From G965207345 sp965207345 (lineage in GTDB: Bacteria > Pseudomonadota > Gammaproteobacteria > PS1 > Pseudothioglobaceae), in NCBI GenBank assembly GCA_965207345.1, contig OZ242280.1, forward strand, positions 1,302,001 to 1,366,000: a DNA stretch of 64,000 nucleotides, given 5' to 3'. Made by a program: the position numbers and the translations under genes. Below, piece after piece: positions 20,661 to 30,692 of the stretch. The notes beneath the pieces were generated by a model. That model saw only the letters and a program-made list of their open reading frames with translations. It searched no databases and was not told where the DNA came from. Position 1 is the stretch's first letter. Every line of letters starts with the position of its first letter.

Positions 20661-22039
20661 CAAAATTAAAAAATAATATAGATTATAAAATTGCCGATAT
20701 TAACTTGGCAAATTTTGGCCGCTTAGAAATTGAATTAGCAGAAAAAGAGATGCCTACTTTGATGGGTTTACGCGAAAAATATCAGGCAAAAAAACCACTA
20801 GCAGGCGCAAAGATACTAGGATGTATCCATATGACAGTGCAAACAGCAGTATTGATAGAGACGCTTGTAGCACTTGGTGGGGAGGTTCGCTGGTCATCGT
20901 GTAATATTTTTTCAACACAAGACCATGCAGCAGCAGCTATGGTGAGTGCTGGCATTGCGATATTTGCCTGGAAAGGAGAAAGTGAAGAGGATTTTTTTTG
21001 GTGTATTGAGCAAACAATTTTAAAAGACACTAAACCATGGGAAGCAAATATGGTGATAGATGATGGCGGTGATTTAACACAAATGTTGCATGAAAAATAT
21101 CCAGAATTGCTTAATCGTATTCATGGCATCAGTGAAGAGACCACCTCAGGTGTGCATCGTTTGCTACAAATGTTAGAATCTAATACACTAAAAGTTCCTG
21201 CAATTAATGTCAATGATGCCATAACAAAATCAAAAAATGATAATAAATATGGCTGCCGCCATGGTTTAAATGATGCGCTAAAACGTGCTACTGATATGCT
21301 ACTAGCTGGTAAAAAAGCCCTTATTATTGGTTATGGTGATGTTGGCAAAGGCTCAGCGCAAAGTTTAAGGCAAGAAGGAATGATTTGCAAAATTTCAGAA
21401 ATTGATCCTATTTGTGCTATGCAAGCATGTATGGATGGTTTTGAGGTAGTTTCACCTTATAAGAAGGGTGTAAACGATGGCACAGATGATGCTATCAATC
21501 AAACTCTACTTTTAAATACTGATCTTATTGTCACTGCCACAGGAAATATTAATGTGTGTGATGCTGCTATGTTAAGGTATTTAAAGTCTGGTGGGGTTGT
21601 CGCAAATATCGGGCATTTTGATAGTGAAATTGATACCCAATATATGCAAAAGAATTGGCACTTTGAGGAGGTAAAACCGCAAGTCCATCGTATTTTTAGA
21701 AGTGATAATCGTGATGATTATTTAATTTTGCTTTCTGAGGGACGTCTTGTAAATTTAGGTAATGCAACTGGTCATCCATCTCGTATTATGGATGGTTCGT
21801 TTAGTAATCAAGTTTTGGCGCAAATATATCTCTATAAAAATAAGTTTGCAAACTTAACAGAGAGTGAAAAGAAAAAAAATATCTCAGTTAAGGTATTGCC
21901 TAAAAAATTAGACGAAGAGGTAGCATTTGGTATGGTTTGTGGTTTTGGTGGTGTTATCACCCGACTTACAAAAGAGCAGGCGGATTACATTCGTATTGAT
22001 CAATCAGGTCCTTATAAAAGAGATGATTATAAGTATTAA
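20654..22039 (+). CDS. ahcY: Adenosylhomocysteinase (SAH hydrolase)
   Basis: 461 residues. Splits S-adenosylhomocysteine into adenosine and homocysteine using tightly bound NAD. The NAD-binding GYGDVGKG motif is at residues 226-233, the active-site NVNDAITKSK segment at 185-194, and the C-terminus ends in the family's GPYKRDDYKY. The ATG lies inside the end of metK (7-nt overlap), making a two-gene unit that makes SAM and removes its methylation by-product. This is the hydrolase route, not the MTAN/LuxS route of E. coli. It converges with the thioredoxin gene 66 bp downstream. No strong terminator is visible between them. Confidence 0.97.
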   Translation: MLAKLKNNIDYKIADINLANFGRLEIELAEKEMPTLMGLREKYQAKKPLAGAKILGCIHMTVQTAVLIETLVALGGEVRWSSCNIFSTQDHAAAAMVSAGIAIFAWKGESEEDFFWCIEQTILKDTKPWEANMVIDDGGDLTQMLHEKYPELLNRIHGISEETTSGVHRLLQMLESNTLKVPAINVNDAITKSKNDNKYGCRHGLNDALKRATDMLLAGKKALIIGYGDVGKGSAQSLRQEGMICKISEIDPICAMQACMDGFEVVSPYKKGVNDGTDDAINQTLLLNTDLIVTATGNINVCDAAMLRYLKSGGVVANIGHFDSEIDTQYMQKNWHFEEVKPQVHRIFRSDNRDDYLILLSEGRLVNLGNATGHPSRIMDGSFSNQVLAQIYLYKNKFANLTESEKKKNISVKVLPKKLDEEVAFGMVCGFGGVITRLTKEQADYIRIDQSGPYKRDDYKY

Positions 22040-22105
22040 GCAAAATGCTTCAATATGATATTATGTTTCTCGCATTTAATCTAAAACTATATACACCCCC
22101 CACAA

Positions 22106-22471
22106 TCAGTTTTGTTTTTGCTTGGCAATTTCTGCACGCACCGCACTCATATCTAGCGCTTTGGCTTTACTGACAACCTCTTCTAAATCGCTTTGAGCAA
22201 GAGCCCCTGGTTGTGAAAAAATATTAATTTGCTCTCTAAAAATCGCTAATGTTGGAATGGAGCGTATTTGAAAATGCGTAGCAAGTTCTTGTTCTTCTTC
22301 AGTATTAACTTTTGCAAATATAATACCTTCAAATTTAGTTGAAACTAATTCATAAGTGGGCGCAAAACTTTTACAAGGCCCGCACCATGGTGCCCAAAAA
22401 TCAACGATAACAATATCATTATTTTCAATCGTTTCCTCAAAGCTACTCTCATTTAATTCAATTACTGACAT
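22106..22471 (-). CDS. trxA: Thioredoxin
   Basis: 121 residues with the classical WAPWCGPCK active site (Cys30 and Cys33) and the cis-proline in SIPT (Pro73). There is no signal peptide, so it is a cytoplasmic dithiol reductant. A C-terminal tail of about 15 residues beyond the usual 105-108 length is Ala/Lys/Gln rich. It is monocistronic between ahcY (convergent) and the cytochrome-like gene. The name trxA is by family; other thioredoxin paralogues may exist in the genome. Confidence 0.88.
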   Translation of the reverse strand: MSVIELNESSFEETIENNDIVIVDFWAPWCGPCKSFAPTYELVSTKFEGIIFAKVNTEEEQELATHFQIRSIPTLAIFREQINIFSQPGALAQSDLEEVVSKAKALDMSAVRAEIAKQKQN

Positions 22472-22581
22472 GATAAAATTTCCAAAAATTAAAGCGCATT
22501 AGTATATCAGTAATTACACTTATATGACAAAAGCTTTTCATAATAAAAAATTCTCTGTAAATTTTCTGCTCATTTATTTTT

Positions 22582-22890
22582 CTAATTTTCTAATTCCCCA
22601 AAATGGTAATACGTTTGATTTAAAAACTCAACCACACCCATCTCTTCATCAGGGAACCAACTGACATCTAAGCTATTTGCACAAAAACTAACGCGTGCAC
22701 GCAAGGCAAAATGATCATTAATTTTACGATCTTTACGCTCATAAAAATCAGCATTATGTTCAATAATATGGCACGCTAAGCAAGATTCTTGATGTAATGC
22801 CCTGCCCTCATCCACATCAGATAGCCCAACACTAGGTAGTATAATTTGTATTAAAAATAGTGAGTATATAAGAATTCTTGTTATTTTCAT
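22582..22890 (-). CDS. Small secreted c-type cytochrome-like protein
   Basis: The protein has a hydrophobic signal sequence, then one heme-attachment motif, CLACH, and a short acidic C-terminal region. The first ATG (22905) overlaps the protease stop, but the ATG at 22890 is preceded by GAGG at good spacing, so I prefer it (102 residues). The mature chain is about 75-80 residues, small even for class I cytochrome c. No second CXXCH and no obvious axial Met are seen; the remaining Cys lies in an SFCANS context. A periplasmic electron carrier or heme sensor is likely, with unknown partner. It is co-transcribed with the upstream M48 protease. Confidence 0.65.
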   Translation of the reverse strand: MKITRILIYSLFLIQIILPSVGLSDVDEGRALHQESCLACHIIEHNADFYERKDRKINDHFALRARVSFCANSLDVSWFPDEEMGVVEFLNQTYYHFGELEN

Positions 22891-22901
22891 TATTTCTATC
22901 C

Positions 22902-24155
22902 TCATGACATTTGTGTTTTTAAATAGTTAATCCTCAAAAAAGCATTAGGATGCGAATCGTAAAAAATAGAGTAATATTTATCAGGTGTCAGTGTGCTAGC
23001 ATTATCGCGATATAAGCTAACCAATGCAGTAATTAAATCACGGGGATTTATTTGCTCACTTGCGAAACGATCTGCTTCAAATTCATATTTTCTAGATATT
23101 AAATTAAAAATTGGTTTAGTAAAAAAAGTAAAAATTGGTGCAATAAGAATAAAGGACGCTAGGGCTGTGTGATAGATCATTGCATGGATATTAAGAGCGT
23201 CGTAAAACCAATTTTTTTGCATTAGATAACCTAATACAGCAAGTGCAAATAACAAAAAAGTAAAAGATCTCAGCATTTTTTTATAAATATGTTTATGGTG
23301 AAAATGCCCTAATTCATGCGCTAATATGGCAATAATTTCCTGGTGCGACATATTTTTTAGGAGTGTATCAAAAAATACGATGCGTTTATTTTTACCAATT
23401 CCTGTAAAGTAGGCATTGCCATGACTTGAACGTCGTGAACCATCCATTACAAAAATACCTTGTGATTTAAAACCAGTTTTACTTAATAACTCTTCAATAG
23501 CAAGTGTTAAATTTTTATCCTCAAGGGGGATAAATTTATTAAACAGTGGTGCAATATAACTAGGATATAGCCAAAGCATAATAATGCTTATCACAACTAA
23601 CATTATCCAAACAAAAAGCCACCAAATATCACCGGTTATATTCATTAAATAAAGTGTGAACAAAACAATAGGCACACCAAGCATAAGCACAAGCACAATC
23701 TCTTTAGAGGTGTCTAGTATAAAAGTTTTAAGTGTCATGTAATTAAAACCAAAACGTCTCTCAATAACAAAGCTAGCATACCACGCAAATGGTAGGCCTA
23801 TAAGCATATTTAAAATTAAAAAACTTATTAAAAAACAAACCCCAAGCCAAAGTGGGCTTAGGTTTAGAGTATTTTGCCAAAAATCATTAAGCAGATTAAA
23901 ACCGCCAAGTAGCGTCCAAGCAATGATAACAAACACACTAAAAAGTGTTTCTATATAAGTAAAATTAAGTTTTTCTTTTGTATAACGACCTGCTTTTTGA
24001 TGCTGAGCAAGCGATATTTTTTCGCGAAAATTTTGAGGCACCAGATCAAAATGACAGCGAATTGCACGGATTTGTCTTATATCTAGGTAGCGTGCAATCA
24101 TTAAAAATAAAAAAATAGCTGATAAAAAGAAAATACTAAAAAAATTAAATGTCAT
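22902..24155 (-). CDS. M48 family (Ste24/CAAX prenyl protease-like) membrane metalloprotease
   Basis: 417 residues with several transmembrane segments (about 3-20, 70-90, 100-128, 150-172, 178-198, 300-312, 328-346). The zinc site HELGH is at 280-284 with the third ligand in EFEAD (358-362). The N-terminal half resembles the Ste24 N-terminal domain, which distinguishes it from the shorter HtpX. Bacterial members probably act in inner-membrane protein quality control; CAAX processing as such is not expected. The stop overlaps the first ATG of the following cytochrome-like frame by 4 nt (ATGA), so the two are an operon. Confidence 0.87.
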   Translation of the reverse strand: MTFNFFSIFFLSAIFLFLMIARYLDIRQIRAIRCHFDLVPQNFREKISLAQHQKAGRYTKEKLNFTYIETLFSVFVIIAWTLLGGFNLLNDFWQNTLNLSPLWLGVCFLISFLILNMLIGLPFAWYASFVIERRFGFNYMTLKTFILDTSKEIVLVLMLGVPIVLFTLYLMNITGDIWWLFVWIMLVVISIIMLWLYPSYIAPLFNKFIPLEDKNLTLAIEELLSKTGFKSQGIFVMDGSRRSSHGNAYFTGIGKNKRIVFFDTLLKNMSHQEIIAILAHELGHFHHKHIYKKMLRSFTFLLFALAVLGYLMQKNWFYDALNIHAMIYHTALASFILIAPIFTFFTKPIFNLISRKYEFEADRFASEQINPRDLITALVSLYRDNASTLTPDKYYSIFYDSHPNAFLRINYLKTQMS

Positions 24156-24372
24156 ACGCTATTTCGCCTAGTTTTAGAAAATTGCCTAAAGCAAAAACCC
24201 TCTCTCAGTATGCTAAATTTTGGTAACTATACACAGATAGTTCCATCTTTTGATACATAAAATAAAAATTCGTTTTCTATTAGCCTAATCTTTTTCATCC
24301 AATTAACTACATATACTTTAATCTATGCTTCAACTTCCTAAGTAATAAATTAAATCTAGCTTGAATTTATTA

Positions 24373-25455
24373 TTATTCAATGGTAATACTTGGAAAACTT
24401 CCCATTGCTTTATTCTCTTGAGAAAGTTTAGCAACAATTTTTCGAGCAATTTCTTTATAAATATCACTAGTTCTACTATCGGGGTCTCCCGATACAGTCG
24501 GATTACCCTCATCTCCTGCGATGCGAATTTTAAGCTCTAAAGGCAGTGCACCCAAAAAATTAACGTTTGCCTCTTTTGCCATACTTTTACCACCACCAAA
24601 ACCAAAAATTGCTTCTTCATTACCGCATTTAGAGCAAATATGTATACTCATATTTTCTACAATACCCAAAATAGGAATATTTACCTTTTCAAACATTTTG
24701 AGTCCTTTTTTAGCGTCTAGTAGCGCAATATCTTGTGGTGTGGTAACAATTACAGCACCACTAACTGGAATTTTTTGTGATAGAGTAAGTTGCGTATCAC
24801 CTGTGCCCGGGGGTAAATCAATAATCATATAATCAATACCGCGCCAAAGCGTATCTCTTAACATTTGCTCCAATGCTTGTGTTACCATAGGTCCACGCCA
24901 AATCATCGGTGATTCTTCATCCACCAAATAGCCAATAGACATACTTTGCATGCCGTGCCCTAAAATAGGCATTAGTTTTCCTTCAGCACTTGTATCAGGT
25001 TTTTGACGATGAATTCCTAACATTCTAGGTTGACTAGGCCCATAAATATCAGCATCTAAAATAGCAACTTTTGCGCCCTCAAATTGTAAAGCAAGTGCTA
25101 AATTAACTGAAGTAGTTGATTTGCCAACACCTCCTTTTCCAGAGGCAACTGCAATAACATTTTTAACTTCTTTAATCGGATTAACGCCTTTTTGTACGCT
25201 ATATGTTGCAATACTCGTATCAATACTGACTGTGACATTAGATGCTTCTAATTTAGTGAGTTTATTTTGAATGTCACCGGTTAATTCATCATGATAACTT
25301 TTAGCAGGATAGGGAAGCTCCAGAGCAATGGATATTTTATCATTATCAATGTCAATATTTTTTATGTAGCGAGCAGTAACAATATTTTCATCAATGTGGA
25401 CGTCTACTACTGACGATAAAACTTGCTCCACTTGTTCTTTACTAATAGCATTCAC
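24373..25455 (-). CDS. apbC: Mrp/ApbC/NBP35-family Fe-S cluster carrier ATPase
   Basis: An N-terminal MIP18-like (DUF59) domain (about residues 1-85) precedes a P-loop ATPase with the deviant Walker A motif GKGGVGKS (106-113) and the CXXC cluster ligands in ICSKCG. These carriers bind and hand on [4Fe-4S] clusters in the cytoplasm. I chose the GTG at 25455 because GGAG lies 6 nt upstream and the product then starts MNAISKEQ; an ATG at 25467 and a TTG at 25482 are in-frame alternatives. It is divergent from the CNMP-domain permease and monocistronic. Confidence 0.93.
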   Translation of the reverse strand: MNAISKEQVEQVLSSVVDVHIDENIVTARYIKNIDIDNDKISIALELPYPAKSYHDELTGDIQNKLTKLEASNVTVSIDTSIATYSVQKGVNPIKEVKNVIAVASGKGGVGKSTTSVNLALALQFEGAKVAILDADIYGPSQPRMLGIHRQKPDTSAEGKLMPILGHGMQSMSIGYLVDEESPMIWRGPMVTQALEQMLRDTLWRGIDYMIIDLPPGTGDTQLTLSQKIPVSGAVIVTTPQDIALLDAKKGLKMFEKVNIPILGIVENMSIHICSKCGNEEAIFGFGGGKSMAKEANVNFLGALPLELKIRIAGDEGNPTVSGDPDSRTSDIYKEIARKIVAKLSQENKAMGSFPSITIE

Positions 25456-25609
25456 GACGCACTCCATATAAATAAAAACCAAGTTATTTTATCACCAATA
25501 TTATAAGATATGTCATGTGTAATATAAAGTCATTACCGCATAAAATATAAACTAAAAATGCAAGTAATAATTACTGGAATTTATGTTTTCTACACTATAA
25601 TGCTAGCTT

Positions 25610-27454
25610 ATGTATGATATTGAGAAAACACTACATAATAACGAAATTCTAAAGAATTTTAGGGATCTTGAACTCTCTAAATTATGCCCTAATATTCAAG
25701 TGCGCCATTTCAAGGCAGGCGAGTTTATTTTCTCTGCCAAAGAGCAAGCTAATTACTTTTATTTGCTCTATTCTGGAGAGGTAAGTATTCATAATGATGA
25801 AGGCGGCAAACACACAATTTTAGCACATCATTTATTTGGTGATGAAGGTGTAATTGGTATTGATTTTTATTTATCAAGTGCTTTAGCCATCGAAGATTCT
25901 ACCGTCCTAGTTGTGTCAGTAAACTCCATTAAAAACATAGCCTCATTTAGAAAATACGAACATTTATTTCATAATAATTTTCTAGGTCACATAAATAGAA
26001 GCGCTTTAATTTCAACCGATAAAGACCACGATAAAAAGGATATTATCGGTAAACGCCAACATATTAGTAATTTAGTTGGCTGGTTAATGAGTTTTATACT
26101 GCCACTTGTTGCGATTTATAGTTTATTATTTTTAGACCAGCCGCCTAATCAAAGTCAACTACTTCTAATTTTTGTTTTTTTGTCTGCCGTTGTTATGTGG
26201 ACATTCAAACTAGTACCTGAGTTTGTGCCCTCTATTTACCTACTACTCGGAACAATTTTATTATCATTAGCACCTCCCTCAATTGCTCTAGGTGGTTTTT
26301 ATTCTGACTCCTTTTTCCTAGCACTTTCTCTTTCAATTCTGGGTATTATTGTAAGTGATTCTGGTTTGAGTTACCGAGTGCTGTTGCATTTACTAAAATT
26401 TCGACCAAACAGCAGATATTGGTATCATTTTGCACTATTTATCTCAGGTGTTATTTTAACGCCAATCATTCCAAGTGCTAATGGTAGAGTCGGGATTTTA
26501 TACTCCTTATTTGAGGAAACCGTTTCTTTATTTAAAATTAAATTGCGATCTTTAGAGTATCAGCGTCTTATTGCCTCAACGCTTGGTGGTGTGAGTTTAT
26601 TATCACCTATTTTTTTAACCAGTAAATCAATTAACTTAATTGCTATTGGCATGTTACCTCCCCAGGAACAATATAATTTTCAATTTTATTACTGGTTTGT
26701 TGCTTCTTTTGTCGTAGGTATTGTGCTTGTATTATTCTATATTTTCTTTACCTGGCTGTTATTTCGCAATCAGGAACGTCATAGTATTGACATGGGCACA
26801 CTCGTAACACAAATTAAAGTTTTAGGTAAATTAACGGTTGAAGAAGTATTTGCTATTACTGCTATTGTTGCATTTATTGTAATTATTTTGACGGTTAATT
26901 ATCATAATTTACAAATTTCATGGTTAGCAATGCTATTAATATTTTGTTTATTTACACTTGGTGTACTCAAGAAAAGTAATTTTAAATATTCTGTGGATTG
27001 GGATTTTTTGATGTTTTTGGCAGCGCTTTTAAGTTTTAGCGAAACAATGCGTTACTTAGAATTACATATTTGGATGGGGCAATATACTGCCTGGATTGAA
27101 GAAGCAATAAGTCGCAATTTTATTGAATTTAGTGCCATTTTATCGATTTTAGTTATTTTGCTTAGAATTGTGCTACCCATCAATATCACTGTAATTTTAT
27201 TTGCAAGTGTTTTGATACCAATTGCTACAAATACTCAAATTAATCCATGGCTGATTATTTTTATTACACTTTTGATGTCAGAGACTTATACTTATAATTT
27301 TAGTGCATCTTATGTTGTGCAATTTTTCTCACTGATAAATTATCAATATACACATTGGCGCTTAATCGTACTGCAGTTGATTATTTATCTTGTGAAATTT
27401 TTGGCAATTGTTATCTCCATTCCATTTTGGCAATATTTAGGATTATTAGAATGA
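25610..27454 (+). CDS. Cyclic-nucleotide-binding-like domain fused to SLC13/DASS-type permease
   Basis: 614 residues. Residues about 15-130 form a CAP/CNMP-like beta roll (FKAGEFIF, LFGDEGVIG). The rest is a polytopic membrane protein of some 12 segments resembling SLC13 anion transporters, with a conserved-looking loop around TPIIPSANGRVG. The family moves dicarboxylates, sulfate or similar anions with Na+ or H+; the substrate is unknown here. In the sensor domain the usual phosphate-binding Arg of cAMP binders is not visible in the FYLSSALA segment, so it may bind something else or be purely structural. The stop overlaps the next gene by ATGA. Confidence 0.8.
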   Translation: MYDIEKTLHNNEILKNFRDLELSKLCPNIQVRHFKAGEFIFSAKEQANYFYLLYSGEVSIHNDEGGKHTILAHHLFGDEGVIGIDFYLSSALAIEDSTVLVVSVNSIKNIASFRKYEHLFHNNFLGHINRSALISTDKDHDKKDIIGKRQHISNLVGWLMSFILPLVAIYSLLFLDQPPNQSQLLLIFVFLSAVVMWTFKLVPEFVPSIYLLLGTILLSLAPPSIALGGFYSDSFFLALSLSILGIIVSDSGLSYRVLLHLLKFRPNSRYWYHFALFISGVILTPIIPSANGRVGILYSLFEETVSLFKIKLRSLEYQRLIASTLGGVSLLSPIFLTSKSINLIAIGMLPPQEQYNFQFYYWFVASFVVGIVLVLFYIFFTWLLFRNQERHSIDMGTLVTQIKVLGKLTVEEVFAITAIVAFIVIILTVNYHNLQISWLAMLLIFCLFTLGVLKKSNFKYSVDWDFLMFLAALLSFSETMRYLELHIWMGQYTAWIEEAISRNFIEFSAILSILVILLRIVLPINITVILFASVLIPIATNTQINPWLIIFITLLMSETYTYNFSASYVVQFFSLINYQYTHWRLIVLQLIIYLVKFLAIVISIPFWQYLGLLE

Positions 27455-28479
27455 GAAGGGTAAATTTTAAGTTATTGGGCCCTTTGTTATTTATCGTTTT
27501 TATAGTGGTATTTTTTTCTACAATAATTTCCCGTTTACCAAAAATTCTTATCCTGCACAGTTACAACACCGACTATATATGGACAAATTTAATTGATGAA
27601 AGTTTAAAACATGAGCTGAGAAAAAAACCAAAATTGCGCACACAATTTTTTTATATGAACACCAAACTTTTTTACAATAAAAGTAGCGAAAAATCTGCCA
27701 TTAGAACCATTGAACAGTTTGATCCAAACATCATCATTGCTTTTGACGATAATGCTCAAAAATTTTTATCCAAATACTATTTAAATAAAAATATTCCTAT
27801 TATTTTTGCAGGCGTTAATGGCCATGTTGATAAATATAATTATGTCGGACACGAGAATGTTACTGGTATTTTTGAGCGTAAATCAGTAGAAGGAGTAATA
27901 TTTGTATTATCACAACTAAATAGACATAATAAAACACATAGTAAAAAAAATGTGCTGTTACTCACGGACAATACATTTGCAAGCCAGCAGGATAAAATAT
28001 ATTTATCCAAGCAAGATTGGCAAGATTTTAAATTTACAACAGCAAGTGTGGAAACTTTTGACCAATGGAAAAATTTTGTACGTGGGCTTGCTGATAAAAA
28101 TATAGATTATTTGATTGTATCGGGTTATCGTAAATTACTGATTAAAGAAGAAGAGGGTGGTATAAAACATTACGCCCCAGCAAAAATTGTAGCAGAATGG
28201 ACGCAAATAAATAGTCCCATAGAAATAGTTGCAACGAACGTATTTTCTGCTGAAGACGGTTTTATGCTTGCTGTAGGTAACTCACCCCATGAACAAGCGC
28301 AAACTGCAATTGAAATGGCAGAGCATGTATTTTATAAAAAAGTTAAACCAGGTGATATTGCTTATCGCCACCCCAAATTTTACAGCATCAGTATCAATGA
28401 AAAAGCAATCAGAAACAGGCCTGACATTATTCCGCCATTTTTAGAAGCATTTGCACGCGCATCACGTAATGTGTTTTAA
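27451..28479 (+). CDS. Membrane-anchored periplasmic binding-like protein (ABC_sub_bind type)
   Basis: 342 residues from the ATG that overlaps the permease stop (ATGA). A hydrophobic segment at about 7-28 is a signal anchor or uncleaved signal. After it comes a Rossmann-like periplasmic-binding fold, with KILILHSYN at the start, then IIIAFDDNAQKF and IPIIFAGVNG, as in the ABC_sub_bind (PF04392) group found alone or as sensor input domains. No ABC ATPase or permease is nearby; its coupling is to the SLC13-like permease upstream, suggesting that the two act together in anion uptake or sensing (inference). metG begins 21 bp later. Confidence 0.7.
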   Translation: MRRVNFKLLGPLLFIVFIVVFFSTIISRLPKILILHSYNTDYIWTNLIDESLKHELRKKPKLRTQFFYMNTKLFYNKSSEKSAIRTIEQFDPNIIIAFDDNAQKFLSKYYLNKNIPIIFAGVNGHVDKYNYVGHENVTGIFERKSVEGVIFVLSQLNRHNKTHSKKNVLLLTDNTFASQQDKIYLSKQDWQDFKFTTASVETFDQWKNFVRGLADKNIDYLIVSGYRKLLIKEEEGGIKHYAPAKIVAEWTQINSPIEIVATNVFSAEDGFMLAVGNSPHEQAQTAIEMAEHVFYKKVKPGDIAYRHPKFYSISINEKAIRNRPDIIPPFLEAFARASRNVF

Positions 28480-28500
28480 GTCATAGTCTGTATTTAAAAT

Positions 28501-30504
28501 ATGAATAAACGCAAAATTTTAGTTACTGCGGCGTTGCCTTATGCAAACGGTGAGATTCACCTAGGGCATCTTCTAGAATACATTCAGGCTGATATTTGGG
28601 TGAGGTATCAAAAAATGTATGGTAATACCTGTTATTTTATTTGTGCAGATGATGCACATGGCACACCCATTATGCTTAAAGCGGATGAAACAGGAATAAG
28701 TCCAGAGACTTTGATTGCACAAGTGAAAAAGCGTCATCAAGCAGATTTTTCTGATTTTAATATTGACTTTAGTTATTATCATTCAACACACAGCAAAGAA
28801 AATAAAACGATTGTAAATGAAATTTATACACAGCTAAATGCCAAAGGTTATATTAAAAAACGTATTGTTACTGGCGCTTTTGATATAAAAAAACAAATAT
28901 TTCTACCCGATCGTTTTATCCAAGGCATGTGTCCTAAATGTGGTGAAAAAAATCAATATGGTGATAATTGCGAAGTTTGCGGAGCAACCTATACGCCAAT
29001 GGATTTAAAAAATCCTAAATCAGTTTTATCCAATACTACTCCTATAAAAAAAGAATCAGAGCATTATTTTTTTGATTTGCCACAATTTACACAAGTATTA
29101 AAAAAATGGTTAGCAAGCGGCCCTTTGCAAAAAGAAATGCAGAACAAATTATCTGAATGGTTTGAAAGCGGCCTGCTCGCATGGGATATTTCTAGAGACG
29201 CGCCCTATTTTGGCTTTAAAATTCCAAAGAGTGAAAATAAATATTTTTATGTTTGGCTAGATGCACCAATTGGCTATATGGCAAGCTTTAAAAAATTTTG
29301 CAGTGAAAATACTTTAAATTTTGATGAATTTTGGCAACGTGATAGCAAAACAGAGTTGTATCATTTTATTGGCAAAGATATTATTTACTTTCATGCATTG
29401 TTTTGGCCAGCAATACTTATGGCTACTCATTATCGCACACCAAGTGCAATTTTTGCACACGGATTTCTTACTATTAATGCTAAAAAAATGAGTAAATCAC
29501 GTGGTACATTTATTACAGCACGTACTTATTTAACACACCTAAATGCAGAATATTTGCGTTATTATTATGCCTATAAACTCACACCAAAAATTGATGATAT
29601 CGATTTGAATTTAGCAGATTTTAAGACTAGAGTAAACGCTGATATGGTTGGAAAAGTAGTTAATATTGCTAGTCGCTCAGCTGGCTTTATTGTGAAAAGA
29701 TTTGCACAAATGCTCTCCCATCGTATTATTGAGCCTAAGCTATATGAGCATTTTACTCACGCAGAAAATAAAATTTCCTCGTATTATGAAAATAGAGATT
29801 ATGCTGCTGCTATGCGCCTTATTATGGCACTTGCCGATAAGGCAAATCAATATATTGATAATAAAAAACCCTGGCAACTAATTAAAGAGAAAAATAGGGC
29901 AAATGAGGTATGCGATATTGCAAGTTTAGGTATTAACCTTTTTAGAATACTCATTATTTATTTAAAACCTGTGTTACCAGATTTAGCAAAGCGTACACAA
30001 GAATTTTTAAATATTGAGCCACTACTTTGGTCAGATGTTCACTATCCACTTTTAAATCATCGTATTAATCGTTTCAAGCCATTATTTACACGTATTGATG
30101 AGGGTAATATTACTAAAATATTTATGCAGGCACAAGAAACTACTAACCTTAAGCAAGTATCCAAAGAAACAAAAAATAATATGATAACTTATGATGATTT
30201 TAAAAAATTAGATTTAAGAGTGGCAAAAATTATAAAGGCACAAGCGGTAGAAGGTGCAGATAAATTATTACAACTCACGCTTGACGTCGGCGAAAAAACA
30301 CCTAAAAACGTATTTTCTGCTATTAAATCAGATTATAAACCAGAAGCACTTGAAGGACGCTTGACAGTTGTAGTCGCAAACCTAACACCAAGAAAAATGC
30401 GTTTTGGTGTATCAGAGGCAATGATACTTACAGCAAGTAATGATAAGTCACTGCATTTACTAAGCCCTGACAGTGGCGCCTTTGCAGGAATGAAAGTTGA
30501 TTGA
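28501..30504 (+). CDS. metG: Methionyl-tRNA synthetase
   Basis: 667 residues; charges tRNA-Met in the cytoplasm. The HIGH signature reads HLGH (residues 20-23) and KMSKS is in the AKKMSKSRG segment. Between them is a zinc knuckle with CPKC and CEVC pairs (about 142-162). A C-terminal EMAP/Trbp111-like tRNA-binding domain occupies about 560-667, so this is the long, dimer-forming type as in E. coli (677). It follows closely on the binding-like gene (21 bp) and may share its transcript. Confidence 0.97.
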   Translation: MNKRKILVTAALPYANGEIHLGHLLEYIQADIWVRYQKMYGNTCYFICADDAHGTPIMLKADETGISPETLIAQVKKRHQADFSDFNIDFSYYHSTHSKENKTIVNEIYTQLNAKGYIKKRIVTGAFDIKKQIFLPDRFIQGMCPKCGEKNQYGDNCEVCGATYTPMDLKNPKSVLSNTTPIKKESEHYFFDLPQFTQVLKKWLASGPLQKEMQNKLSEWFESGLLAWDISRDAPYFGFKIPKSENKYFYVWLDAPIGYMASFKKFCSENTLNFDEFWQRDSKTELYHFIGKDIIYFHALFWPAILMATHYRTPSAIFAHGFLTINAKKMSKSRGTFITARTYLTHLNAEYLRYYYAYKLTPKIDDIDLNLADFKTRVNADMVGKVVNIASRSAGFIVKRFAQMLSHRIIEPKLYEHFTHAENKISSYYENRDYAAAMRLIMALADKANQYIDNKKPWQLIKEKNRANEVCDIASLGINLFRILIIYLKPVLPDLAKRTQEFLNIEPLLWSDVHYPLLNHRINRFKPLFTRIDEGNITKIFMQAQETTNLKQVSKETKNNMITYDDFKKLDLRVAKIIKAQAVEGADKLLQLTLDVGEKTPKNVFSAIKSDYKPEALEGRLTVVVANLTPRKMRFGVSEAMILTASNDKSLHLLSPDSGAFAGMKVD

Positions 30505-30544
30505 AGCCCTCCCTCTAAATTTTTATATTTTAACCACCCAAATA

Positions 30545-30629
30545 GGAGAGATGTCAGAGCGGCTAAATGAGCACGCTTGGAAAGCGTGTAAACCATTAGG
30601 TTTCGAGGGTTCGAATCCCTCTCTCTCCG
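30545..30629 (+). tRNA. tRNA-Ser(GGA)
   Basis: A class II tRNA cloverleaf: acceptor GGAGAGA pairs with TCTCTCC (30622-30628); the anticodon stem CACGC/GCGTG carries loop TTGGAAA (anticodon GGA); there is a long variable arm and the T-loop GTTCGAATC. The discriminator is G at 30629. The following bases are CCCA, so an exact encoded CCA tail directly after the discriminator is not present. The accessory island begins right after this gene, a common integration point, although no integrase is seen. Confidence 0.95.
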
Positions 30630-30692
30630 CCCATACGCGTTCGCGAATTTCTTTTTAAAATATTATTCGCTAATTTTTATTCCTTATAAGGC

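Noticed and set aside
22040..22105. Bidirectional terminator between ahcY and trxA (AAGCA/TGCTT)
   Set aside because: The stem is 5 bp and not followed by a T run.
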